Source: UMGS755 sp045590535
GTDB taxonomy: Bacteria; Bacillota; Clostridia; UBA1381; UBA9506
Direction: 5' to 3'
Length of the DNA stretch: 62,248 nucleotides
Assembly (NCBI GenBank): GCA_045590535.1
Contig: JAZNRE010000025.1
Span: 1-62,248 of the forward strand
Positions 8,689 through 17,139 of the stretch are shown here, in pieces. The position numbers and the translations under genes are program-made. The notes beneath the pieces were generated by a model that searched no databases, had not been told where the DNA came from, and saw only the letters and a list, made by a program, of their open reading frames with translations. The stretch's first letter is position 1, and each line of letters opens with the position of its first letter.

Positions 8689-9651
8689 ATGCGTAAGATT
8701 GGTGTTTTAACAAGCGGCGGAGATGCCCCGGGTATGAATGCGGCCATTCGTTCGGTAGTGCGTGCTGCACTGTCAAACGGCATGGAAGTTTGCGGCATTC
8801 GCAAGGGCTACACCGGCTTGATTCAAGGTTTATTTACAGAAATGAATGCCCGTAGCGTGTCGGACATTTTGCACAGGGGCGGTACAGTTTTGCAGTCTTC
8901 ACGGTGCCCTGAATTTCGTGAGATGTCCGGTGTGAAAAAAGGCGTGGAAATGGCGCACAGAATGGGCATTGAAGGCGTTGTTGTTATTGGTGGTGACGGC
9001 TCTTTCAGAGGCGCCAGAGACCTTTCTTTAGCCGGTTTGCCCACGGTGGGCATTCCCGGTACAATTGACAATGACATTGGTTGCACAGACACGACCATTG
9101 GTTTTGATACGGCTCTTGACACCGTTAAGGACGCCATTGACAAAATCAGAGATACAGCCCAGTCCCATGAGCGTTGCTCGGTTATTGAGGTTATGGGTCG
9201 CGGTGCTGGCTATATTGCGGCGTATGTGGCCATTGCCTGTGGTGCGGAGGCTGTTTTGATTCCGGAGAGACCCTTCAATTTTGAGAAAGATATTTTAGAG
9301 CCTATCATTGACGGTAAAAAAAGAGGTAAGGAAAACAACCTTATCATTGTGGCAGAAGGCGTTGGCGGTGCCATTGAAATTGCAGAAAAAATTGAAAAGG
9401 CTACAGGCGTTGAGGCAAGAGCCACGGTTTTGGGTCACATTCAAAGAGGCGGCAGCCCCACAGTGAACGACAGAATGCTGGCCAGCCGCATGGGTATGCA
9501 TGCGGTGCAGCTTTTGCATGAGGGCAAAGGCAATCGAATTGTGGCCATTAAAAACAATGCCATTGTTGATTATGACATTTTAGAGGGTCTTGCTATGGAG
9601 AAAACCATGCAGGAGGACATTTTAAACATGGCAAGCGTTTTGAGCTTGTAA
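8689..9651 (+). CDS. pfkA: ATP-dependent 6-phosphofructokinase
   Basis: PfkA phosphorylates fructose 6-phosphate in glycolysis. The nucleotide site (LTSGGDAPGMNAAIR, GGDGSFRGA), the catalytic loop PGTIDNDIGCTDTTIGFDTA with the base Asp, and the effector/substrate segment EVMGRGAGYIA are all present. The Gly after the first GGD (rather than a PPi-type Asp) fits ATP use. Length (320 aa) is standard for the bacterial tetrameric enzyme. AGGAGG precedes the start. A terminator follows. pyk is not adjacent, unlike many Firmicutes. Confidence 0.97.
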   Translation: MRKIGVLTSGGDAPGMNAAIRSVVRAALSNGMEVCGIRKGYTGLIQGLFTEMNARSVSDILHRGGTVLQSSRCPEFREMSGVKKGVEMAHRMGIEGVVVIGGDGSFRGARDLSLAGLPTVGIPGTIDNDIGCTDTTIGFDTALDTVKDAIDKIRDTAQSHERCSVIEVMGRGAGYIAAYVAIACGAEAVLIPERPFNFEKDILEPIIDGKKRGKENNLIIVAEGVGGAIEIAEKIEKATGVEARATVLGHIQRGGSPTVNDRMLASRMGMHAVQLLHEGKGNRIVAIKNNAIVDYDILEGLAMEKTMQEDILNMASVLSL

Positions 9652-9658
9652 GAAAAAG

Positions 9659-9694
9659 GACAGGCGGCGTGTTTTGCCGACCTGTCTTTCCCTT
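9659..9694 (+). terminator. Intrinsic terminator of pfkA
   Basis: A GACAGG-CGGC / GCCG-a-CCTGTC stem with a 7-nt loop and one bulge, followed by TTTCCCTT, lies 8 bp after the pfkA stop. Confidence 0.75.
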
Positions 9695-9725
9695 ATGATT
9701 CACAGAACAGATGAGGATGACGAGC

Positions 9726-10766
9726 ATGACCAAAATAATTCGGGTTTTAGAGGATATATCGGTTGTGGATGAGGCGGCAGAAGCCCTGGCAAAAGGCAAA
9801 CTGGTGGCACTGCCCACCGAAACGGTTTACGGTTTGGGGGCTAACGCTTTGGACGAAGAAGCCATCAGCCATATCTTTTTGGCGAAGGGAAGACCCCAGG
9901 ACAATCCGTTGATTGTGCACATCAGTCATAAAGACATGTTAAAACGAGTGGTGAAATCGGTGCCGGAGGCGGCCGAAAAGCTGATGGATGCCTTTTGGCC
10001 GGGACCATTAACCATTATTCTAGAAAAATCTGATGAAATTCCCACCTGTGTGACAGCCGGCCTTGATACCGTGGCCGTGCGAATGCCCAGACATCCGGTG
10101 GCATTGCGCCTCATTGAAAAAAGCGGCGTGCCTGTGGCGGCGCCAAGTGCCAACATTTCGGGCAGGCCCAGCACCACAAGAGCCGCCCATGTGATTGAGG
10201 ACTTGTCGGGAAAAGTGGATTATATTTTAGATGGCGGTGCCTGCCAGGTAGGGCTTGAATCCACGGTTCTTGACATGACCGGTGCGGTGCCGCAGATTTT
10301 GCGTCCCGGAGGCGTTAGTTTAGAGGCGCTCAAGCAGATTTTGGGCAAGGTGACCTATGAGCCGGCCCTGAAAGATAGCCGTGAGGTACCGAAGAGCCCG
10401 GGCATGAAATATCGACACTATGCCCCCAAGGGAGAACTGGTTTTGGTGGATGCTGACCTTGGTGACCGGGTGCAAACCCTTTTGGCTGATTCCCAAAAAG
10501 CCGGTGAAAAAGTGGGGGTTTTATGTTGCGGTGACAGAGACTATGGGGCTGATTTTGTTATTAACTGTGGCGGAGATGCCGAGACTTATGCACAAAATCT
10601 TTTTGATGCCTTGCGGCAGATGGACGAGCTGGGCGCCACCTTTATTGTGGCGGAGCTGCCAAAGGACAGCGGCGGCATTGTGCCGGCTCTTAAGAACCGC
10701 ATGTTAAAGGCGGCCGGTGGTCGTGTGATGACCGATGCAGAAGGTAGCCGCACAGAGCTTGTGTGA
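9726..10766 (+). CDS. tsaC: L-threonylcarbamoyladenylate synthase (Sua5/YwlC type)
   Basis: The enzyme makes threonylcarbamoyl-AMP from Thr, bicarbonate and ATP, the first step of t6A synthesis. The YrdC domain (about 10-200) has LPTETVYGLGANA, the KGRPQDNPL basic loop and PSANISGRPSTT. The SPGMKYRHYAPK linker and a C-terminal Sua5 domain (about 230-346) make this the long, Sua5-like form. ATG 9726 is chosen because GAGGA lies 8 nt upstream; ATGs at 9711 and 9717 would overlap it. It starts a tsaC-rimI-tsaD-mltG run with short gaps. Confidence 0.95.
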   Translation: MTKIIRVLEDISVVDEAAEALAKGKLVALPTETVYGLGANALDEEAISHIFLAKGRPQDNPLIVHISHKDMLKRVVKSVPEAAEKLMDAFWPGPLTIILEKSDEIPTCVTAGLDTVAVRMPRHPVALRLIEKSGVPVAAPSANISGRPSTTRAAHVIEDLSGKVDYILDGGACQVGLESTVLDMTGAVPQILRPGGVSLEALKQILGKVTYEPALKDSREVPKSPGMKYRHYAPKGELVLVDADLGDRVQTLLADSQKAGEKVGVLCCGDRDYGADFVINCGGDAETYAQNLFDALRQMDELGATFIVAELPKDSGGIVPALKNRMLKAAGGRVMTDAEGSRTELV

Positions 10767-10807
10767 GATATTGCGAGAAAGAATGTTTACATAAAGGTGG
10801 AAAAGTC

Positions 10808-11254
10808 ATGTCTTATGAAACAGTGGCTTTGACAAAAGAAATAATTCCGGAACTGGTTTTATTGGAGCGTGCCTGCTTTTCGGTGCCCTGGACAGAGGGG
10901 ATGTTTTGCGGGGAGCTGGAAAACGATGCGGCGGTGTATCGAATTGTGTTGTGTGAGGGTGTGCCTGTGGCCTATATGGGCATGTGGTGTGTGGCGGATG
11001 AAGGGCAAATCACCAATATTGCCGTGGACCCGAAGCACAGACGAAAGGGACTGGCCCTTGGGCTTTTAGAAGAATTTATTAGCATAGCCCGTGAAAAAGG
11101 ATTGGCCCTTCTCACCTTGGAGGTGCGGGAGCATAATGAGGCGGCCATCCGGCTTTATGAAAAAATGGGATTTGTGCAGGTGGGTCGCCGGCAGAAATAT
11201 TATGAAAACAGGGAAGATGCGCTGCTGATGACTTTGTTTTTGGACAAGCAGTGA
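10808..11254 (+). CDS. rimI: Ribosomal protein bS18-alanine N-acetyltransferase RimI
   Basis: This is a 148-residue GNAT-fold enzyme. The acetyl-CoA loop is in KHRRKGLALGLLEE, preceded by ITNIAVDPKHR, and the C-terminal half has TLEVREHNEAAIRLYEKMGF, the RimI-type signature. ATG 10808 follows AAAGGTGG. An upstream in-frame ATG at 10763 overlaps the tsaC end and lacks a site. Position between tsaC and tsaD is the usual one for RimI in Firmicutes, where rimI and t6A genes cluster. Confidence 0.92.
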   Translation: MSYETVALTKEIIPELVLLERACFSVPWTEGMFCGELENDAAVYRIVLCEGVPVAYMGMWCVADEGQITNIAVDPKHRRKGLALGLLEEFISIAREKGLALLTLEVREHNEAAIRLYEKMGFVQVGRRQKYYENREDALLMTLFLDKQ

Positions 11255-11275
11255 GGATTAAAGGAGAAGACAAGC

Positions 11276-12283
11276 ATGAATGATTTGATATTAGCTGTGG
11301 AATCGTCTTGTGATGAAACTGCCGCTGCTGTGGTTCGTGATGGCAGAGAGGTGCTTTCGAATGTGATTTCGTCACAGATTCCCATTCATGAACGATATGG
11401 CGGCGTTGTGCCGGAAATTGCATCCCGCAACCATGTGCTACAGTTGCCGGGTGTGATTGACAAAGCGTTAGAAGAGGCAGGCTGTGGATTTGATGACTTA
11501 TCAGCCATTGCCGTGACCTATGGTCCCGGTCTTGTGGGGGCGCTTTTAACGGGTGTTTCAGCCGCCAAGGCGTTAGCCAGTGCAAGAAAGCTGCCTTTGG
11601 TTGCGGTGAACCACATTCACGGTCACATTGCGGCTAATTACATTGCCCATAAGGACTTGGAGCCGCCTTTTGTGTGTTTGGTGGCATCGGGTGGACACAG
11701 TCATATTTTATATGTAAAAGATTATACCGAATTTGAAATTTTGGGTCGCACAAGAGATGATGCAGCAGGGGAGGCCTTTGACAAAATTGCCCGGGTGCTT
11801 GGACTCGGATATCCCGGTGGACCTAAGCTTGAAAAACTGGCCCAGGAGGGCAACAGCGAGGCCATTCCTTTCCCCCGTGTTACCTTTGGTGAGGACTGTT
11901 ATGACTTTAGCTTCAGCGGTGTTAAAACAGCAGTTATTAACTATGTGCACAAGCAGGAGCAAAAGGGAGAAGAAATTTGCAGAGCTGATTTGGCGGCATC
12001 TTTTCAGCATGCTGTGGTGGAGGCTTTAGTGAGTCATACCATGGCGGCGGCGAAAGCTAAGGGCTGCTCGGTGGTAGCTTTGGCCGGGGGTGTGAGTGCC
12101 AACGGTGCCCTGCGGGATGCTTTTTCGGTAGCGGCAGAAAAAGAGGGCATGACCCTTTATTACCCCCCGCTTATTTTGTGCACCGATAATGCGGCCATGA
12201 TAGGCTGTGCAGGCTATTTTGCCTATCGGGAGGGTCGCTTTGCAGACAGTCGCTTAAACGCCGTACCAAACCTGAAATTGTGA
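11276..12283 (+). CDS. tsaD: tRNA N6-adenosine threonylcarbamoyltransferase TsaD
   Basis: TsaD transfers the threonylcarbamoyl group to A37 of tRNA. The ASKHA fold begins with LAVESSCDETAAAV. The metal-binding H-I-H-G-H motif (VNHIHGHIAANY) is at about residue 110-120, with LVASGGHSHI and the DDAAGEAFDK and ALAGGVSAN motifs downstream. Full length at 335 aa. It is the catalytic partner of TsaB and TsaE encoded at 716-1836. Confidence 0.98.
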   Translation: MNDLILAVESSCDETAAAVVRDGREVLSNVISSQIPIHERYGGVVPEIASRNHVLQLPGVIDKALEEAGCGFDDLSAIAVTYGPGLVGALLTGVSAAKALASARKLPLVAVNHIHGHIAANYIAHKDLEPPFVCLVASGGHSHILYVKDYTEFEILGRTRDDAAGEAFDKIARVLGLGYPGGPKLEKLAQEGNSEAIPFPRVTFGEDCYDFSFSGVKTAVINYVHKQEQKGEEICRADLAASFQHAVVEALVSHTMAAAKAKGCSVVALAGGVSANGALRDAFSVAAEKEGMTLYYPPLILCTDNAAMIGCAGYFAYREGRFADSRLNAVPNLKL

Positions 12284-12329
12284 GAAAAACAGATTGTGGC
12301 ATGGATTTTTAAAGAGAGGATGAGAATTT

Positions 12330-13355
12330 ATGGCTAAAAAGAAAAAGAAAAAAAGCGTAAAACAATATGGGCTGTGGGTTCTCATCGTTATTGCGGCTGT
12401 GATAGCCTTATATGCCCATTCGGTGTGGCGGGATTATCGCGGGCACATGGGTGGTGCCACTCAAGAGGTTGTGGTTGAGACCGGCAGCGGAACAGCGGAT
12501 ATTGCACAGGAGCTTAAGGAAAAAGGCATTATCACAAAGCCTTTTTGGTTTCGGGTAATGTCGAAACTGGGCGGCCATGACGGCAAATATTTGCAGGGCG
12601 TTTATACCCTGCCTCAGAATACTGGATATAAAACCGTTTTTAAAACCTTAAAAAGCGGTTACAGCATGACGGGGCTGGTGTGGGTGACCATACCGGAGGG
12701 CTATGAGCTGCGGCAGATTGCGGACAAGCTGGAAGAGGCAGGACTCATAGACCGTGAAGAGTTTTATGAAGAAGTTGAAAACGGAAATTTTGATTATTGG
12801 TTTTTGAAAAACTTGCCGGAAAGAGAGAATCGGCTGGAAGGCTATTTGTTCCCCGATACCTATCAGTTCCGAAAGGGTGACAGCGAGGCCATTATCATTA
12901 ACGCCATGCTGAAGCGCTTTGACGAGGTTTATACAGAAACTTTTAAAGACCGTGCCAAAGAGCTTTCTATGACCAATGACCAGGTGATTACCCTTGCCTC
13001 GGTGATTGAACGGGAGGCTATGGGTGATGCGGACAGAAAGCTGGTTGCCGGGGTGTTTCATAATCGATTGAAAAGTGACAGTTACCCATATTTGCAGTCC
13101 TGCGCCACGGTACAATATATTTTAAAAGAACGGAAAGCCGTTTTGTCGGTGGCGGATACGAAAATTGATTCGCCTTATAACACCTATCAAAATCCCGGTT
13201 TGCCGGTGGGTCCCATTGCGTCTCCCGGATTGGAGGCCATTGAGGCGGCGCTTTATCCTGCCAAAACAGACTATCTGTTCTTTGTGCTGGATTCACAAGG
13301 CGTGCATCGGTTTGCCAAAACCTATGATGAGCATCAGCAGAATATGGGGAAATAG
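12330..13355 (+). CDS. mltG: Endolytic murein transglycosylase MltG (YceG-like)
   Basis: MltG is a membrane-anchored lytic transglycosylase that cuts nascent glycan strands. It has a basic N terminus, one transmembrane helix (about 13-32), a LysM-like subdomain, then the YceG domain. The catalytic Glu lies in LASVIEREAM and the conserved C-terminal block is SPYNTYQNPGLPVGPIASPG. Length (341 aa) is normal. It ends the tsaC-rimI-tsaD-mltG transcription unit, with a terminator 20 bp after the stop. Confidence 0.95.
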   Translation: MAKKKKKKSVKQYGLWVLIVIAAVIALYAHSVWRDYRGHMGGATQEVVVETGSGTADIAQELKEKGIITKPFWFRVMSKLGGHDGKYLQGVYTLPQNTGYKTVFKTLKSGYSMTGLVWVTIPEGYELRQIADKLEEAGLIDREEFYEEVENGNFDYWFLKNLPERENRLEGYLFPDTYQFRKGDSEAIIINAMLKRFDEVYTETFKDRAKELSMTNDQVITLASVIEREAMGDADRKLVAGVFHNRLKSDSYPYLQSCATVQYILKERKAVLSVADTKIDSPYNTYQNPGLPVGPIASPGLEAIEAALYPAKTDYLFFVLDSQGVHRFAKTYDEHQQNMGK

Positions 13356-13375
13356 TGGGACATACAGAAAAAAAT

Positions 13376-13408
13376 AACCACCCGTGCTTGTAAGCGGGTG
13401 GTTTTTGT
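13376..13408 (+). terminator. Intrinsic terminator of mltG
   Basis: AACCACCCG pairs with CGGGTGGTT over a 10-nt loop, followed by TTTTTGTT. A second short stem (CCACGC/GCGTGG, 13422-13440) follows without a T-run. Confidence 0.88.
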
Positions 13409-13540
13409 TATATAACGAAAACCACGCTAAACTTGCGTGGCTTGATAAGAGGTTAAGCGATGAACAGAAAAATATTATAGAATTACGAAAAGTTAGTGTA
13501 TAAATGAGATGAGAGAATTAGCAGAAACTCTAGATGAGTA

Positions 13541-13738
13541 CAGCCTCCCTTGTGTAAAGGGAGGTGGGTTTGCGTAACAAACTCGGAGGGATTGTAAATG
13601 TTTCAAGCAAGGAACAATGAAAGCAAAAAGGGTTTTGAGAATCCCTCCACCACCTTCGGTGGACCCCTCCGGAATCCTCCCACCGTCTGCGACGGTCCCC
13701 CCTCCTTTAGGCAAGGAGGGCTTTGCAAGGGGAGGTTT
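13541..13738. repeat. Palindrome-rich interspersed repeat cluster
   Basis: Two related units lie in this gap between mltG and the minus-strand operon. One (13541-13595) starts CAGCCTCCCTTGTGTAAAGG and ends CGGAGGGATTGTA. The second (13641-13738) is in opposite orientation, starting at AATCCCTCC and ending AAGGAGGG-CTTTGCAAGG. Such CCTCCCTT/CGGAGGGATT elements are known as high-copy intergenic repeats in Oscillospiraceae-like genomes; that identification is from memory, not from a search. Short hairpins (CACCTTCGGTG, CCGTCTGCGACGG) lie inside. No gene is seen in 13409-13780. Confidence 0.65.
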
Positions 13739-13781
13739 GGTTTTTTAAGTAGTGAAGCATCATGAAATACATAAAAAATAA

Positions 13782-13805
13782 GGCCACCCAAACGGGTGGC
13801 CTTTT
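13782..13805. terminator. Bidirectional terminator downstream of the amino-sugar operon
   Basis: GGCCACCC-AAAC-GGGTGGCC is a perfect 8-bp stem with T residues on both strands. It sits 14 bp after the stop of the minus-strand GlcN6P isomerase gene. Confidence 0.9.
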
Positions 13806-13818
13806 CATATGCTTTTGA

Positions 13819-14769
13819 TTAGTTACATTCAGCAACTAAGGGACCTGCCAGCTCGTTTAAGAAGAAGAGCTTGCCGGGCAGAGTGGGAATGTAGCTAGAG
13901 GTGATCCACGGAGTGGGACCATAACGCAGAGTCATCCACAGGCTCATGCCTTGCCACTGCATACCACGGGACAGCGCACCGTCGCAGCCGCCGATGATGT
14001 GGTCAGCCTGCATGAAGATGCCGGGGCCAATGGTGTTAGCACGGCAGGGAACCAAAGTGGTTCTGGATTTAAAGCTTGTGATAGCATTTTGTTCAATGGT
14101 TAAAGGATGCAGTTTTGCACCGATGCGGTAAGGCTGTTTTAACCATTCTTCTTCACTAGCAAATTCAGCTGCAAACTGGGGCTCCCAGAATGCGATGTGG
14201 CACATTCTGCCGATACCGAAAATCAGCACCATTTTAGCGCCTTCAGCCTTTAATTTGGCAATCTTTTCGGGGTATTGGGGCAGATTGTCTTTGGTGGCGA
14301 AGTTTCTCTGCGATTCAGGAACGGTCAACTCGCCTAAAGGATTGTAAAAAGCTTCTTTCATGGCGTTGGTGAAAGCAGCGGGGTCGTCAGCAGCCAAGGT
14401 GTTGCCTTCAGCGTCGCTCCACTCGTCCATGTTAAAGCAATGGAGATGGTCGCATTTGATGTTCCACTCTTTTAAGAAGAACACAGCCCATTTATACATA
14501 CCCATGGGGCCAACGGGCAGAATCATGATCAGCTTCTCGCCTTTTTCACGGGCGTTTTTAATGGTGAGAGCGATTTCGTGACCCATTAAAGTGTCAAATT
14601 CTTCAACAGATTTGCAGGAGATGGGTCTGAAATCCTTATTCCAGAAGCTTTGGGGTTCGTAAATGGATTCGGGAGTGTTGGAACAGCAAGCATCAATCTT
14701 GTCCATGTCCCAACCGGCAGGATAAAAGCCCTCTAACAGGGAGCCTTTTACAGTACTGGAAAAATTCAT
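13819..14769 (-). CDS. Glucosamine-6-phosphate isomerase/deaminase family protein
   Basis: The 316-residue protein belongs to the NagB/RpiA-like sugar-phosphate isomerase fold: ILPVGPMGMYKWA phosphate loop, HCFNMDEWSD with the base Asp, and LIFGIGRMCHIAFWEP, matching G-(I/V)-G-x-(D/N)-G-H-I-A-F-N-E-P of NagB. Met and Cys replace the usual D/N-G in that motif, and the protein is longer than NagB (about 240-260). It may therefore be a divergent isomerase acting on a related amino-sugar phosphate. It is the last gene of a four-gene minus-strand operon with PIG-L and Gfo/Idh enzymes. Confidence 0.82.
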   Translation of the reverse strand: MNFSSTVKGSLLEGFYPAGWDMDKIDACCSNTPESIYEPQSFWNKDFRPISCKSVEEFDTLMGHEIALTIKNAREKGEKLIMILPVGPMGMYKWAVFFLKEWNIKCDHLHCFNMDEWSDAEGNTLAADDPAAFTNAMKEAFYNPLGELTVPESQRNFATKDNLPQYPEKIAKLKAEGAKMVLIFGIGRMCHIAFWEPQFAAEFASEEEWLKQPYRIGAKLHPLTIEQNAITSFKSRTTLVPCRANTIGPGIFMQADHIIGGCDGALSRGMQWQGMSLWMTLRYGPTPWITSSYIPTLPGKLFFLNELAGPLVAECN

Positions 14770-14808
14770 GTGATTTTCCTCCTAATTTTTAAAATTATTG
14801 ATAGCCGA

Positions 14809-15510
14809 CTAGGGCAACATTCTCATGGGTTTAATTTTGGGCCAAGCATATGCCTGTGTGAATGCTTCAGCATAGTCAACACCGCACTGCAGACCACGGA
14901 AACGGGCGCAGGTTTTAACAAATTCAGCAAAGTCGATGTTGTCATGGTCACGCATCCACTTCATTTGGCTGACATGGCACTCAAGCATCTCCAGCTTTTT
15001 GTCGATGGTGGAGGTGATGTCAACATATTCAGTCGGCATGAAATTTACGCCGGCTAATGTGTCCATATAATAAAGCGGGGTGAGCTCGGCAGCACCAGCC
15101 ACAGAAGTTTCATAATGAGGAACGCTGGCAGCAAAGGTGGCGTCGAAAACCAGCTTGCTTACAGCGGTGTGGTCAGGCATGTAGTCGTTAGGGCTGTGGG
15201 TGATGATGACATCGGGCTGCTCTGAACGGATAACATCAACCACACGGTCGCGCTGCTCTTTGTTATCATATACCATTACATCATCAATGTCACAGGTGAC
15301 AACTTTGATGCCGGCTAAACTTCCAGCTTTTTTTGCTTCTTCACGGCGCATAGCACGCAGTTCATCGGGCATGATGATGGCGTGGCCGCGATTGCCGTTA
15401 GCAACATGGCAAACGGTAACCTCGTGGCCTTCGTTTACATATTTTGCCAAAGTGCCTGCGCATGCAACTTCTACATCGTCAGGATGGCAACCAAAGGCTA
15501 AAACTTTCAT
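14809..15510 (-). CDS. PIG-L family deacetylase
   Basis: This is a zinc-dependent de-N-acetylase of the LmbE/PIG-L family. The metal/catalytic motif is FGCHPDDVEVACAGTL near the N terminus (H-P-D-D), with VITHSPNDYMPDHTAVSKL (third metal ligand region) in the middle. Substrates of the family are N-acetylglucosaminyl conjugates. At 233 aa it is complete, and it is preceded by AGGAGG. Between a sugar oxidoreductase and a GlcN6P-isomerase-like gene, it likely removes an acetyl group from an amino sugar so that the product can be isomerised or deaminated. Confidence 0.92.
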   Translation of the reverse strand: MKVLAFGCHPDDVEVACAGTLAKYVNEGHEVTVCHVANGNRGHAIIMPDELRAMRREEAKKAGSLAGIKVVTCDIDDVMVYDNKEQRDRVVDVIRSEQPDVIITHSPNDYMPDHTAVSKLVFDATFAASVPHYETSVAGAAELTPLYYMDTLAGVNFMPTEYVDITSTIDKKLEMLECHVSQMKWMRDHDNIDFAEFVKTCARFRGLQCGVDYAEAFTQAYAWPKIKPMRMLP

Positions 15511-15554
15511 GAAAGATTCCTCCTATTGTTGTTATATTAGCGATTGATAATTTC

Positions 15555-16565
15555 TTATAACCCTTTTTTAATGATTTCGTCAGCCTTAAAGACCTGTTCA
15601 TAGCTCTTCCACACATCGTCAATGGTGGGTGTGCCGGGGCTGTTGTTTTCAATCATATCAATCAACGCTTCAAGTTGGTCGCCGGTGGGCTTACGCTTTG
15701 TGAGAAGATTGATCATTTCATATGTCTTTTCAGGATAACGATAATATTCAATTAAATCGCCCTCTTCCTGATGAACGGCACGGTTGTCCTGATAGGTGAT
15801 GGAGATGCGGCCTTTGGGACCAACAAACTCTTTGGTGTTGCAGGAGGCCATGGTGTTGCTCCAGCCCACTTCGTAATAACCGATGGAGCCATCAGACAAT
15901 TTGGCTGTCAGCATGCCGAAGTTATACTTGCCTTCCGGGACATCCGCCTCGGTTTTTAAACCAATGGCATTAAGCTCTGTGATGGTGGCACCGGTGAACC
16001 AATGCATAACATCAACATAATGAACGCCACAGTCTACAAGCGGAGAGGTGGACTTAATGAGGCTTAAATATTTATTCCAGTCCATGGTATGATGGTTTTG
16101 CACCATGCGGAAAATAATCGGTTTGCCGATGGCACCGGACTGAATCATTTCGGCTACCTTTTGATAGGTTTTATTGTGACGCAGAATGTAGCCGATTAAG
16201 ACCTTGCACTCGGGGTGGTCTTTGACCAGCTTAACCATCTCTGCACCCTCCTCTAAAGTAGAGGCCAGGGGCTTTTCACAGAGAACATGTTTGCCTGCGT
16301 CGATGCACGCCTTTAAGATTTCTAAATGCGTGTTCGGATATGTAGCAATGATGACAATGTCTACAGCCGGGTCTTGCAACACTTCATGATAATCTGCAGT
16401 TGTGTGCTTTGCATTAAACCGGCTGGCAAAAGTATGGGTGCGGGTTTCATCTAAATCGCACACATATTCAATGGAGATATTCTCCTTATAATACATGTCG
16501 TTAAGATGAGCCTCGCCCATGCTGCCACAGCCGATTAGTGCGATACCATAGGTTTTAGAAGACAT
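15555..16565 (-). CDS. Gfo/Idh/MocA family oxidoreductase
   Basis: The enzyme is a cytoplasmic NAD(P)-dependent sugar oxidoreductase. The Rossmann motif GIALIGCGSMGEAHLND is at the N terminus, and the family-typical HVLCEKPLA with the catalytic Lys is near residue 93. The second half is the beta-sheet substrate domain (VDCGVHYVDVMHWF with a catalytic-region His). The start at 16565 (MSSKTYG) has GGGAG about 8 nt upstream; ATG 16580 has none. Length 336 aa. Substrate unknown, probably an amino sugar or inositol-like sugar given its neighbours. Confidence 0.92.
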   Translation of the reverse strand: MSSKTYGIALIGCGSMGEAHLNDMYYKENISIEYVCDLDETRTHTFASRFNAKHTTADYHEVLQDPAVDIVIIATYPNTHLEILKACIDAGKHVLCEKPLASTLEEGAEMVKLVKDHPECKVLIGYILRHNKTYQKVAEMIQSGAIGKPIIFRMVQNHHTMDWNKYLSLIKSTSPLVDCGVHYVDVMHWFTGATITELNAIGLKTEADVPEGKYNFGMLTAKLSDGSIGYYEVGWSNTMASCNTKEFVGPKGRISITYQDNRAVHQEEGDLIEYYRYPEKTYEMINLLTKRKPTGDQLEALIDMIENNSPGTPTIDDVWKSYEQVFKADEIIKKGL

Positions 16566-16592
16566 AATGAAAACTCCCATATACTAAGACTA

Positions 16593-17018
16593 TCAAGACA
16601 AAGAATCCTCTGCCTGATTTAAAAACTTTTCCAGTTCTTCTGCTGTGCTTGCCACAAGCTCATGACAATTTTTGGCACGGCCCTCTGCCTGTGCCTTGGC
16701 TAAAAGGTCACGGCAAAGCATGGAACCGTTTTGTGCCTGAAATTTTTCTGCGAAAAGGCGGACACGAGCATAGCAAGCGGACTTTTCGGCAGGAGTGGGC
16801 GGCATTTCGGCAGCATCGGTCAGGCCTAAAACCATGAAGGCACCCGTAAGAGCACCGCAGGTTTCGCGCATTTGCCCCATACCCCCACCAAAGGGAAGGG
16901 ACAACCGGGCCGCATCTGCAGCAGAAATTGACAAATCATCACAAAAGGCAAGAAAAACAGACTGTGCACAATTATAACCCTGGCTGTGAAACGCCATTGC
17001 TTTTTCTCTCTTATTCAT
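16593..17018 (-). CDS. C_GCAxxG_C_C family protein
   Basis: This 141-residue protein has the C-GCAxxG-C-C pattern: GYNCAQSV at about 14-21, FGGGMGQMRETCGALTGA, and two later cysteines (SACYARVR and MLCRDLL). The family is thought to be redox-active or metal-binding, and no reaction is known. It is the first gene after the SigA promoter at 17061-17089, so it leads the four-gene amino-sugar operon. Confidence 0.88.
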   Translation of the reverse strand: MNKREKAMAFHSQGYNCAQSVFLAFCDDLSISAADAARLSLPFGGGMGQMRETCGALTGAFMVLGLTDAAEMPPTPAEKSACYARVRLFAEKFQAQNGSMLCRDLLAKAQAEGRAKNCHELVASTAEELEKFLNQAEDSLS

Positions 17019-17060
17019 ATGAACCTCTCATGATAATTACTTAAATATACTCATCTATAC

Positions 17061-17089
17061 ATTATATACCTATTTTTGTGGCTTGTCAA
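17061..17089 (-). promoter_or_regulatory. Consensus SigA promoter of the minus-strand amino-sugar operon
   Basis: On the minus strand TTGACA (17084-17089) is followed by a 17-bp spacer and TATAAT (17061-17066), a perfect match in both hexamers. Transcription would start about 30 nt upstream of the C_GCAxxG_C_C gene. Confidence 0.9.
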
Positions 17090-17139
17090 TCCTTTTGTTG
17101 CTATAAATTTGCGGAAAAAGATAGGATTTATGGGCGTTT

